From Sphingomonas sp. dw_22 (GTDB lineage: Bacteria; Pseudomonadota; Alphaproteobacteria; Sphingomonadales; Sphingomonadaceae), in NCBI RefSeq assembly GCF_018449795.1, contig NZ_JAAVVE010000002.1:62001-126000 (forward strand): 64,000 bases of DNA, in the 5' to 3' direction. How positions within the stretch are numbered: position 1 is the first letter of the stretch; each line of letters begins with the position of its first letter. The translations under genes were made by a program, and so were the position numbers. Of this stretch, positions 56,904 to 64,000 are shown in pieces. The notes beneath the pieces are model-generated. The model ran no database searches. It had not been told where the DNA came from and was given only the letters and a program-made list of their open reading frames with translations.

Positions 56904-58187
56904 GTGAAGTTCGCGCAGACCCTGGCCGCGAGCCTGTGCCTCGCGCTCACCGGCGCAGCGCAGGGGCCGGCGGCGACGGCCCCGGACGCGCAGGCGGGCG
57001 ATGCGCTGCCGCCCTGGCAGCCGGGGATGCTCGACATCCATCATATCAGCACCGGCAGCGGCAATTCGGCCTTCTTCGTCCTGCCCGACGGCACGACGAT
57101 GCTGTTCGACGCCGGCGATGTCGACCGCGCCCAGATCGCCAGGCTGCCGCCGCTCAAGGTCCAGCCTCCCCGGCCCGACGCCAGCCGCCGCGCCGGCCAG
57201 TGGATCGCCGATTATGTCCGTCAGTTCATGCCCGCGGGCCGCGCGCCGGCGCTCGACTATGCGCTGATCTCGCACTTCCATTCGGACCATTTCGGCAAGC
57301 TGCTGCCAAGCTCGCCGCCGTCGAAGACCGGCGCCTACAAGCTCACCGGCATCATGGACGTGGCCGAGGCGCTGCCGATCGGCACGCTGATCGATCGCGC
57401 CGCCCCCGACTACCGGATCCCGGTCGATCTCCGGAAGTGCGAGCCCGGGGGCACGCTCAACAACTATCTCGCCTTCGTCGACTGGCGCACCGGCCACGGC
57501 ATGGCGGTCGAGAGCATCCAGCCGGGCAAGACGGGCCAGATCCGCCTGTTGCGCGACGCCGCCCGCTATCCCGGTTTCCAGGTCCGCAACGTCGCCGCCA
57601 ACGGCCTGCTCTGGACCGGGAAGGGCGACAGGACCGCCGCGCATATCCCCTGGAAGGCCGCGGGCGGCTGCGGCTTCAACGAGAACCCGTTCAGCCTTGC
57701 GCTGCGCATAACCTATGGCAAGTTCGACTATTTCACCGGCGGCGACATCACGGGGCTCGAAGGCTTCGGCAATCCCGGCTGGTTCGATGTCGAGACGCCG
57801 CTCGGCGCGGCGGTCGGCCCGGTTGACGCGATGACGCTCGACCATCACGGCAATCGCGACGCCACCAACGCGAATTTCCTGCGCGCGATGCAGCCGCGCA
57901 TGATCGTCCAGCAGAATTGGGTCTCGGACCAGCCCGGCGGCGAGGTGCTCCACCGCATGGCCTCGCCGGACATCTGGCCGGGCGAGCGGAGCATCTTCTC
58001 GACCGGCATGGCCGACGAGACCCGCGTCGCGATCGGGCCCTGGCTGGAAAAGGCCTATAGCAGCATGGCGGGGCACGTCGTGCTCCGCGTCGCCCCGGGC
58101 GGGGGGCAGTATGAGGTGTTCATCCTGGATGATACCGGCACCAGTCGCCGCGTGATCCGGCATTTCGGGCCCTTCGCCTCGCGCTGA
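56904..58187 (+). CDS. exported metallo-beta-lactamase-fold hydrolase, copy 2
   Basis: The protein has 427 residues from GTG 56904, which has GGAAGGAAAG upstream and starts a normal signal peptide (KFAQTLAASLCLALTGAA). ATG 56877, two bases after the receptor stop, is the alternative. The mature protein opens LPPWQPGMLDIHHISTG and LPDGTTMLFDAGD. The metal motif is HFHSDH (His124, His126, Asp128, His129), and later ligands lie in YFTGGDITG and MTLDHHGNRDATN. It shares the opening motif and order with the protein at 39952, but cysteines (RKCEPGG, GGCGFNENP) are peculiar to this copy. Substrate unknown. Probably co-transcribed with the receptor. Confidence 0.77.
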   Translation: MKFAQTLAASLCLALTGAAQGPAATAPDAQAGDALPPWQPGMLDIHHISTGSGNSAFFVLPDGTTMLFDAGDVDRAQIARLPPLKVQPPRPDASRRAGQWIADYVRQFMPAGRAPALDYALISHFHSDHFGKLLPSSPPSKTGAYKLTGIMDVAEALPIGTLIDRAAPDYRIPVDLRKCEPGGTLNNYLAFVDWRTGHGMAVESIQPGKTGQIRLLRDAARYPGFQVRNVAANGLLWTGKGDRTAAHIPWKAAGGCGFNENPFSLALRITYGKFDYFTGGDITGLEGFGNPGWFDVETPLGAAVGPVDAMTLDHHGNRDATNANFLRAMQPRMIVQQNWVSDQPGGEVLHRMASPDIWPGERSIFSTGMADETRVAIGPWLEKAYSSMAGHVVLRVAPGGGQYEVFILDDTGTSRRVIRHFGPFASR

Positions 58188-58244
58188 GCGTGGCCCGGTG
58201 CAACCGACGGGTCACATTACTGGTGTCAGAGGAGCCGGGCCACC

Positions 58245-59543
58245 ATAGGGACGCGCACGATACTGGGCCGGGCAGACAGCTGGGGGACAACTCTCGTCTA
58301 CGGATTCGCGCATCTCGGCAAGAGCCTGTTCTGGTATTCGAGCGAGATCCTGTTCGCTTTCTTCCTGACCGAGATCGCCGGGCTTCCGGTGCGCCAGATG
58401 GGGATCGTGCTCGCGACCGGATTCCTCGTCAGCGCCGCAATAGATCTGGGAGTGGGCCATGGCCTGCAACGCCGCCTCGCCACCGGCACCTCGGCCAGCC
58501 GGCTGCAATTGGCGGGATCGATACTATGTTCGGTGGCGGGCCTCGCCGTGTTTCTCGGCGCATCGATGCCGGCAGAGCTTCGCTTCGGCTATGCGATGGG
58601 CTCCGGCATCGCCTTCCGCTTCGCTTTCGCGGCGTACGACATTCCCCAGAACGCGCTGATGGCGCTGGCCACGACCGACCCGGCGAGCCGGCTGCGCGTC
58701 GCTTCGACGCGGATCTGGTTCAGCGGCGCCGCCACGCTGGTGGTGGCGGCGACGGTCGGCCCGCTGGTGGCGATGCACGATGGGCCCGGCGGCGTCGGCT
58801 TCCTTCTTGGCCTGACCGCGATCTTCGCCATTGCCGCGATCGGCAGCGCCTGGCTGCTGGCATGGGTGCTGCACGATCGCTCGCCGCCGAACGCAACGGT
58901 CGAAGATCCCGGCCCCCCGGCGCTACGCGCCTCCATGCCGCCGTCATTCTGGCTGCTGCTGCTGGTGATGGTGGCGACTTCGGCCTTCACGCCCGCCTTC
59001 TCGAAGCTCGAACCCTATTTTGCCACCTATGCGCTACGATCCGCCTGGTGGGGCGGGGTCGTCATTTTCCTGGCCGCCGCGGGAATCCTGCTGGGCCAGC
59101 CGGTCTGGCTGGCCTTGTGCCGGACGGTGTCGCGCGCAACCATCATGCTTGGCGCCGCGCTGCTCCAGATCGTGGCGCTGGCCGCCTTCGGGCTCAACGC
59201 CCAAAACCCCCAGGCGGCGGCGCTCGCCGCCCTGCTTTTCGGTCTCGGCAATGGCGGCGTCGGCATGGTGCAATGGGCGGCATTCAGCGAGACCGTGAAC
59301 GGCATGGCGCCCTCGCGGGCCGGCCCGAGCTACGGCATCTTCGCGGCGAGTGGAAAGATCGGTTTCGCAGCCGGCGGACTCCTGCTCGCGGCGATGCTCT
59401 CCGCCACCGATTTCCGCGGCGGCGGCAGCGCCGACCTGCCGGTCATGATGGTCGTCATCCCGGCGCTGGGCGCGGTCCTGGTAATCGCGGCTGCCATCGG
59501 CCTGCGCGCGTTGGAATGCAGGCCGGCCCACCCGTTCGTCTGA
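58245..59543 (+). CDS. MFS_2 (GPH-type) sugar/cation symporter with apparent ATA start
   Basis: The protein has about 432 residues and 12 hydrophobic segments. The N-terminus GRADSWGTTLVYGFAHLGKS with FWYSSEILFAFFL is characteristic of the GPH/MFS_2 group (melibiose carrier-like). Only ATA is present where the start is expected (58245), preceded by AGAGGAGCCGGGCCACC. The first standard start in frame is GTG 58389, which would delete the first two membrane segments. Either ATG has mutated to ATA, an ATA start is used, or a base is wrong. It is the third gene of the second ROK unit and likely carries the product of receptor and hydrolase into the cell. Confidence 0.78.
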   Translation: MGTRTILGRADSWGTTLVYGFAHLGKSLFWYSSEILFAFFLTEIAGLPVRQMGIVLATGFLVSAAIDLGVGHGLQRRLATGTSASRLQLAGSILCSVAGLAVFLGASMPAELRFGYAMGSGIAFRFAFAAYDIPQNALMALATTDPASRLRVASTRIWFSGAATLVVAATVGPLVAMHDGPGGVGFLLGLTAIFAIAAIGSAWLLAWVLHDRSPPNATVEDPGPPALRASMPPSFWLLLLVMVATSAFTPAFSKLEPYFATYALRSAWWGGVVIFLAAAGILLGQPVWLALCRTVSRATIMLGAALLQIVALAAFGLNAQNPQAAALAALLFGLGNGGVGMVQWAAFSETVNGMAPSRAGPSYGIFAASGKIGFAAGGLLLAAMLSATDFRGGGSADLPVMMVVIPALGAVLVIAAAIGLRALECRPAHPFV

Positions 59544-59652
59544 GCGAACGTCCGGGCTTGGGCAGCAGATATCGTGGAGAAGATCGGCCGATTCGAGCAA
59601 GGTGATCGGGCAGGAAGAGCCGCCTCGCGAGCCTGAAGCGCTATCGGCCCTT

Positions 59653-59725
59653 AGACAGTTCTCTATGGGGTCAGCCGGAATCGAGCTTTCCCGCAAGTTC
59701 CGGAAGATGGTGCCGCTTACAGGAC
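59653..59725. repeat. tRNA-Thr 3' end and downstream flank, with a diverged copy at 33739
   Basis: This block covers the last 18 bases of the tRNA gene plus about 55 bases beyond it. It aligns without gaps to 33739-33811 at about 78 percent identity. Confidence 0.5.
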
Positions 59726-59783
59726 TCGAACCTGTGACCCCCGCATTACGAATGCGATGCTCTACCAGCTGAGCTAAAGCGGC
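59708..59783 (-). tRNA. tRNA-Thr (anticodon CGT)
   Basis: On the minus strand the gene reads GCCGCTT (acceptor), D-arm GCTCAGCTGGTAGAGC, an anticodon stem TCGCA/TGCGG around loop TTCGTAA, and the T-arm ACAGGTTCGAGTCCTGT. AAGCGGC with discriminator A and an encoded CCA complete it. The anticodon CGT reads ACG (Thr). All stems pair, with one G-U at the top of the anticodon stem. Total length is 76 bases with CCA. Confidence 0.95.
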
Positions 59784-59985
59784 CCGTCCGAAGCGCCTGG
59801 ACGCCCGGAGAGAGCGGCGCGCTTACCAGCATGATCCCTAGCTGACAAGCGTTGCGAAAGCCTTTCCTGAATCGAATGCGCCGGGCTGGGCCAGACCGGA
59901 GTTCGCCTTTTACGCCTCGTTTACCATGCAGGGTGCAAAACCGGCCCAATTGGTACTGGGCATACGCCCATAGTGGAGCACGCGC

Positions 59986-61236
59986 ATGGATATGGCTCGC
60001 GGCATGAACGACCCGATCGATTCGCTCGTCGACAGCGAGCAGGACAACGCCGTCTCGGATCGTCCGCTCGATATCGGCACCGACGAACGCCGCATGCATG
60101 TGCGCGCCTACAACCATTGGGTGTCGCTGCTGCGCGGCCGCGCCTATCCCTCGATCGAGGATCTCGATCCGGGCAATATCGCCGATTTCGGCCCCAACAG
60201 CGTGCTGCTCGATTTCTCCAAGGGCGTCGCGGATCCCGCGATCCGCTATCTCGGCCGCGCGCTGCGCGAGGAATGCGGCGTCGATCAGTCGATCACCCAT
60301 GTCGGCCAGGTGCCCAGCCGCTCGCTGCTGTCGCGCCTCACCGATCATTATCTCCAGATCATCGCCAATCGCGCGCCGATCGGCTTCGAGGCCGAGTTCG
60401 TCGGCCAGCGCGGGCACAACACGCTCTATCGCGGCATCCTGATGCCCTTCTCGTCGGACGAGGAAGGGATCGACTTCATCTACGGCGTCATCAACTGGAA
60501 GGAGCTGGTCGATGCCGAGACCCAGGCTCGGCTGAACGCCGAAGTCGAGGAATCACGCCGCTCCGCCCCGCACAATCCGGCGGCCGCTCCGGTCTGGGCC
60601 GACGGCCCGAGCGCGGACTTCGATGCACCGCTGGAGCTGACCATCGTCGATATCGATGCCAGCCTGGCCGATCGCCTGGTCGCGGCCCGCGAATCGGTCG
60701 CGGCGGCGCTCGCCAGCGACACCCGCAGCCGGGCCGCGCTCTATAGCGCGCTCGACCGCGCCTATGATTTCGCGCTCGCCGCCGAGCAGGACGAGGAAGC
60801 CTATGCCGAGCTGCTCGCCGATGCCGGGCTGACGATGCAGGCCCGCGCCCCGATGACGCCGGCGGTCAAGCTCGTCTTCGGATCGGACTACGACAAGACG
60901 CGCCTGACCGAATTCGCGGCGGTGCTGAGCTTCGCCAAGCGCCGCGCCATCGCCCGGGGCGGACTCGTCGCGTTCCTGGAAATCGCCGAGGGTGGGATCA
61001 AGGGCGTGGTCAAGGCCGAGCGCGAGCTGCGCCGCCCCGCCCCCAAGCCCGATGCCTTCGCCCAGGCCGCCCAGACGCTGCGCACCCGCGCGCCGCTGGC
61101 CCATGTCTCGATCGACGCGGGCAAGGGCGAGTTCGTCGTGCTGCTCGCCCGCGCGGGCGGAGACGGGCTCGACATCGTCGCCCGGCTGGAAGACAGCCCG
61201 CTCACCGAGCGCGCGATCCGCCAGGCGGCCGGCTGA
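59986..61236 (+). CDS. PAS_5-type (PF07310-like) sensor protein
   Basis: This 416-residue cytoplasmic protein has an N-terminal PAS_5-like domain (about residues 30-165) with HWVSLLRGRAYPSIEDLDP, VLLDFSKGVADPAIRYLG and NTLYRGILMPFSSDEEGIDF. The C-terminal half is rich in alanine and charged residues and is partly helical (ALYSALDRAYDFALAAEQDE). No kinase or output domain is visible. Such proteins are common in alphaproteobacteria next to metabolic genes. It precedes the glutamate dehydrogenase gene by 73 bases. The gene lies just beyond the divergently transcribed tRNA-Thr. ATG 59986 is the first in the frame. Confidence 0.75.
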   Translation: MDMARGMNDPIDSLVDSEQDNAVSDRPLDIGTDERRMHVRAYNHWVSLLRGRAYPSIEDLDPGNIADFGPNSVLLDFSKGVADPAIRYLGRALREECGVDQSITHVGQVPSRSLLSRLTDHYLQIIANRAPIGFEAEFVGQRGHNTLYRGILMPFSSDEEGIDFIYGVINWKELVDAETQARLNAEVEESRRSAPHNPAAAPVWADGPSADFDAPLELTIVDIDASLADRLVAARESVAAALASDTRSRAALYSALDRAYDFALAAEQDEEAYAELLADAGLTMQARAPMTPAVKLVFGSDYDKTRLTEFAAVLSFAKRRAIARGGLVAFLEIAEGGIKGVVKAERELRRPAPKPDAFAQAAQTLRTRAPLAHVSIDAGKGEFVVLLARAGGDGLDIVARLEDSPLTERAIRQAAG

Positions 61237-61309
61237 ACTGGTCTTGTTCGTTACTTTCCCCTGCTTCAAGCCTTGAGGTCGTAACCTCACAGGCGTAGGC
61301 GACGATTCC

Positions 61310-64000
61310 ATGAAGAACATGATGACGTCGCTGACGCAGGCGTTCGAGGCGCGGCTGCTCGAAGGAGCGTTGCCGGGAGAGTTGGAGGATTTCGGCGAGG
61401 CCGAGCGCGCGGAGGCGGCGAATTTCGTCGCCGAGACCGCCGCCACCCGTCCGCCGGGCACGCCCCGCATCACGCTGGAGACCTCCCAGGGCGAGGAAGG
61501 GCGCCGGATGCGGCTCGCGGTCGTCAACGACGACATGCCCTTCCTGGTCGATTCGATCTCCAGCGCGATCGCCGCGCACGACATCGCGATTCTCCGCATC
61601 ATCCACCCCGTCATCCCCGTCGAGCGCGATGCCGAGGGCAAGCTCGTCTCGATCGGTGAAGGTCGCCGCGAATCGATGGTCTATCTCGAGCTGGAACGCG
61701 CCGACGCCCGGGGCCGCCGCGCGCTGATCGCCGAGCTCGAACGTACGCTGGAGCAGGTCCGCGACGCGGTGGACGACTGGCGCGCGCTCCAGACCGCGAT
61801 GGCCGCCGATGCCGCCGCGGTGCATTCGAAGGAAGGCGCCAAGCTGCTGCGCTGGTTCCACGACGGCGCGATGACGCTGCTCGCGCACGAGAACTGGCGG
61901 ACCGACGGCAGCGCGAGCGACCAGCTCGGCGTGGCGCGCTACACGCTGGAGACGCCGATCCTGGCCGAAGCGTCGCGCAAGGCGGCCGTCGACTATTTCC
62001 GCAAGGGCGGCGAAGCGCCGCTGCTGCTCAAGTCCAATTCGATCTCGACCGTGCATCGCCGCGTGCCGCTCGACATCGTCGCGCTGCCGATCCTCACCGG
62101 CGCGGAAGTGACCGGCCTCTCGATCCATGCCGGCCTGTGGACCAGCGCGGCCCTGTTCGCCGCGCCCGAAGAAGTGCCGCTGCTGCGCGCGCGCCTGAAC
62201 GCGCTGGAGGACAAGTTCGGCTTCGATCCCAAGGGCCATACCGGCAAGGCGATGACGCACGCGCTCACCGCGCTGCCGCACGACCTGACCACGGCCTTCG
62301 ATCCCGCCTCGCTCGAAAACCTCGTGCTCACCTCGATGTCGGTCGCCGATCGGCCGCGCTCGAAGCTGGTGCTGGTGCGCAGCCTGCTCGGGCGGCACCT
62401 GTTCGCCTTTGTCTGGTTGCCGCGCGACGAAGTCTCGGCCGGGCGCCGCGAGGCGATCGGCGAGATGCTGGCCGAGGCTTCGAATGCCAGGATCATCAAT
62501 TCCTCGATCGCGCTCGAGGACGGCGCGGTCGCGCTGCTGCGCTACACGCTCGATCTGCGCGACGGCGGCACCGTGCCCGATGCCGATGCGCTCGACCACC
62601 AGCTCGAGCGGATGGTGCGCGGCTGGGTGCCCGCCGTCGAGGCCGCCTTGGTCGAGCAGGTGGGCGCCGCCTCGACGCGCCTCGCGCTGCGCTTCGCCCA
62701 GGCTTTCCCCGCCACCTATCGCGCGACCAGCACGCCCGAAGAGGCCGCGCGCGACATCGTCCGGATCGCCACGCTGGAGAATCCCGGCGACCGCTCGGCC
62801 CGCATCACGCCCGCCCAGGGCAAGCCGGGCGAATATCGCATCAAGCTCTATGCCCAGGGCGGCGCGCTGGCGCTGTCCGACGCGGTGCCGGTGTTCGAGA
62901 ATTTCGGCTTCCGCGTGATCGAGGAAGTGCCGGCCCAGCTTGCCGGCGGCATCTTCGTCCATGATTTCGAGGTCGCCGCGCCGCAGCTCAAGGGCGATGT
63001 CGCCGTCATCGAGGACGCGATCGCCGCGGTGCTCGAAGGCGGGGCCGAGAATGACAGCTTCAACCGGCTGATCGTCGAGAGCGGGATGCGCCCCGAATCG
63101 GTGGTGCTGTTCCGCGCCTGGTTCCGCTACCTCCGCCAGACCGGCATGAATTACGGCATGGCGACCGTGGTCGATGCGCTGCGCCGCGCGCCCGCCGTCG
63201 CCGCCGCGCTGATCGAGCGCTTCGCCGCGGCGCATGACCCGGCCCGTGCCGGCAATGCCGAGGCGATCGAAGCCGCGACCGCCGCGATCGATGCCGGCCT
63301 CGACGCCGTCTCCGCGATCGACGACGACCGCATCCTGCGCACGCTGCGCGGCGTCGTCACCGCGACGCTGCGCACCAACGCCTATGCCCCGGCCGCCAGG
63401 GAAGCCCTCGCGTTCAAGATGGACTCGAAGCTCGTGCCGGGCCTGCCCCAGCCGCTGCCCTGGCGCGAGATCTGGATCTATTCCCCGCGTGTCGAGGGCA
63501 TCCATCTGCGCGCCGGCCCGGTCGCGCGCGGCGGCCTGCGCTGGTCCGATCGCCGCGACGATTTCCGTACCGAGATCCTCGGCCTGATGAAGGCGCAGCG
63601 CGTCAAGAACGCGGTGATCGTGCCGACCGGCGCCAAGGGCGGCTTCTATCCCAAGCAGCTCCCCTCGCCCGCCACCGATCGCGACGCCTGGTTCGCGGAG
63701 GGCACCGAGAGCTATCGCATCTTCATCCGCGCTTTGCTCTCGGTCACCGACAACATCGTCTCGGGCAAGGTCGTCCATCCCGAGGGCGTCACCGTGCTCG
63801 ACGGCGACGATCCCTATTTCGTCGTCGCCGCCGACAAGGGCACCGCGACCTTCTCCGACGTCGCCAACGCGATCGCCATCGATCACAATTTCTGGCTTGG
63901 CGACGCGTTCGCTTCGGGTGGTTCGCACGGCTATGACCACAAGGCGATGGCGATCACCGCCAAGGGCGCCTGGATCTCGGTCCGCCGCCACTTCCTGGAG
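61310..64000 (+). CDS. gdhB: large NAD-specific glutamate dehydrogenase (N-terminal 897 codons, runs off the window)
   Basis: The open frame from ATG 61310 reaches the window edge without a stop. It matches the roughly 1600-residue GDH-180 class that oxidises glutamate to 2-oxoglutarate and ammonia with NAD+. Visible parts are the N-terminal ACT-like regulatory segments (VVNDDMPFLVDSISSAIAAH, LVLVRSLLGRHLFAFVWLPR) and the start of the catalytic domain (RGGLRWSDRRDDFRTEILGL, KNAVIVPTGAKGGFYPKQL with the substrate lysines, IDHNFWLGDAFASGGSHGYDH). The remaining catalytic and C-terminal parts lie outside. The symbol follows Pseudomonas usage and is tentative. Confidence 0.93.
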   Translation, partial: MKNMMTSLTQAFEARLLEGALPGELEDFGEAERAEAANFVAETAATRPPGTPRITLETSQGEEGRRMRLAVVNDDMPFLVDSISSAIAAHDIAILRIIHPVIPVERDAEGKLVSIGEGRRESMVYLELERADARGRRALIAELERTLEQVRDAVDDWRALQTAMAADAAAVHSKEGAKLLRWFHDGAMTLLAHENWRTDGSASDQLGVARYTLETPILAEASRKAAVDYFRKGGEAPLLLKSNSISTVHRRVPLDIVALPILTGAEVTGLSIHAGLWTSAALFAAPEEVPLLRARLNALEDKFGFDPKGHTGKAMTHALTALPHDLTTAFDPASLENLVLTSMSVADRPRSKLVLVRSLLGRHLFAFVWLPRDEVSAGRREAIGEMLAEASNARIINSSIALEDGAVALLRYTLDLRDGGTVPDADALDHQLERMVRGWVPAVEAALVEQVGAASTRLALRFAQAFPATYRATSTPEEAARDIVRIATLENPGDRSARITPAQGKPGEYRIKLYAQGGALALSDAVPVFENFGFRVIEEVPAQLAGGIFVHDFEVAAPQLKGDVAVIEDAIAAVLEGGAENDSFNRLIVESGMRPESVVLFRAWFRYLRQTGMNYGMATVVDALRRAPAVAAALIERFAAAHDPARAGNAEAIEAATAAIDAGLDAVSAIDDDRILRTLRGVVTATLRTNAYAPAAREALAFKMDSKLVPGLPQPLPWREIWIYSPRVEGIHLRAGPVARGGLRWSDRRDDFRTEILGLMKAQRVKNAVIVPTGAKGGFYPKQLPSPATDRDAWFAEGTESYRIFIRALLSVTDNIVSGKVVHPEGVTVLDGDDPYFVVAADKGTATFSDVANAIAIDHNFWLGDAFASGGSHGYDHKAMAITAKGAWISVRRHFLE

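Noticed and set aside
59653-59725. Interpretation of the tRNA-Thr/33739 pair as proven attL/attR of a 26-kb island
   Set aside because: Similarity extends outside the tRNA on the distal side and is only about 78 percent; real attachment sites share just the core. It is kept as a finding to test, not annotated as att sites.
61202-63991. 929-codon minus-strand frame opposite the glutamate dehydrogenase
   Set aside because: It is a shadow of a GC-rich gene. The plus-strand frame is open to the window end and carries unmistakable dehydrogenase motifs.

Overview
The window looks like chromosomal DNA of a sphingomonad-type alphaproteobacterium (Sphingomonas/Sphingobium-like; inferred). It is GC-rich, carries seven TonB-dependent receptors (TBDTs), has an alphaproteobacterial-type large NAD-glutamate dehydrogenase and PAS_5-type protein, and uses short ATGA gene overlaps. 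No rRNA or CRISPR array was seen. One tRNA (Thr, anticodon CGT) is present.

Layout. 0-9 kb: a stress/energy group (broken small gene, Ca2+/Na+ antiporter, double universal stress protein, P-type ATPase, PEP synthase, glycine-rich stress protein) ending in an aldo/keto reductase remnant. 9-17.4 kb: an intact organosulfur-scavenging locus, with a divergent NtaA/DmoA-type flavin monooxygenase facing an operon of TBDT, SsuABC-like transporter, glutathione transferase, an unknown 112-aa protein and an SfnB-type flavoenzyme. 17.4-20.7 kb: degraded DNA with a frameshifted Tat-exported threonine-aldolase-like gene and an integrase/relaxase scar. 20.7-27 kb: an operon of BtuB-like TBDT, glycerophosphodiester phosphodiesterase, cytochrome b561 and a frameshifted TBDT, divergent from an HTH regulator. 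27.5-33.4 kb: a giant repeat-rich autotransporter with a 1-nt frameshift. Copies of a short repeat lie on both sides of it.

34-41 kb: ECF sigma factor, FecR and a FecA-type TBDT, followed by a tannase/feruloyl-esterase-family hydrolase and a secreted metallo-beta-lactamase-fold (MBL) protein. 41-47.8 kb: a metallophosphoesterase plus a TBDT, divergent from an OmpR/HK two-component system preceded by a Fur-box-like palindrome. 48-59.5 kb: a Ca2+-dependent phosphoinositide-PLC-like enzyme and two paralogous ROK-repressor/TBDT units, the second extended by an MBL-fold protein and an MFS_2 transporter with an apparent ATA start. 59.7-64 kb: tRNA-Thr, a PAS_5 protein and the first 897 codons of the NAD-glutamate dehydrogenase.

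How it fits together. Most of the window consists of nutrient-capture modules: an outer-membrane receptor, a periplasmic or exported hydrolase, a regulator, and sometimes an inner-membrane transporter. Phosphodiester-type or phosphate-ester hydrolases recur (GDPD, metallophosphoesterase, PLC-like), and two MBL-fold proteins with the same N-terminal signature sit behind two different TBDTs. Shared promoter motifs link the two ROK/TBDT units and possibly the PLC-like gene. Several genes carry single-base frameshifts, often in G-runs. Real decay, phase variation and sequence error cannot be separated from one sequence.
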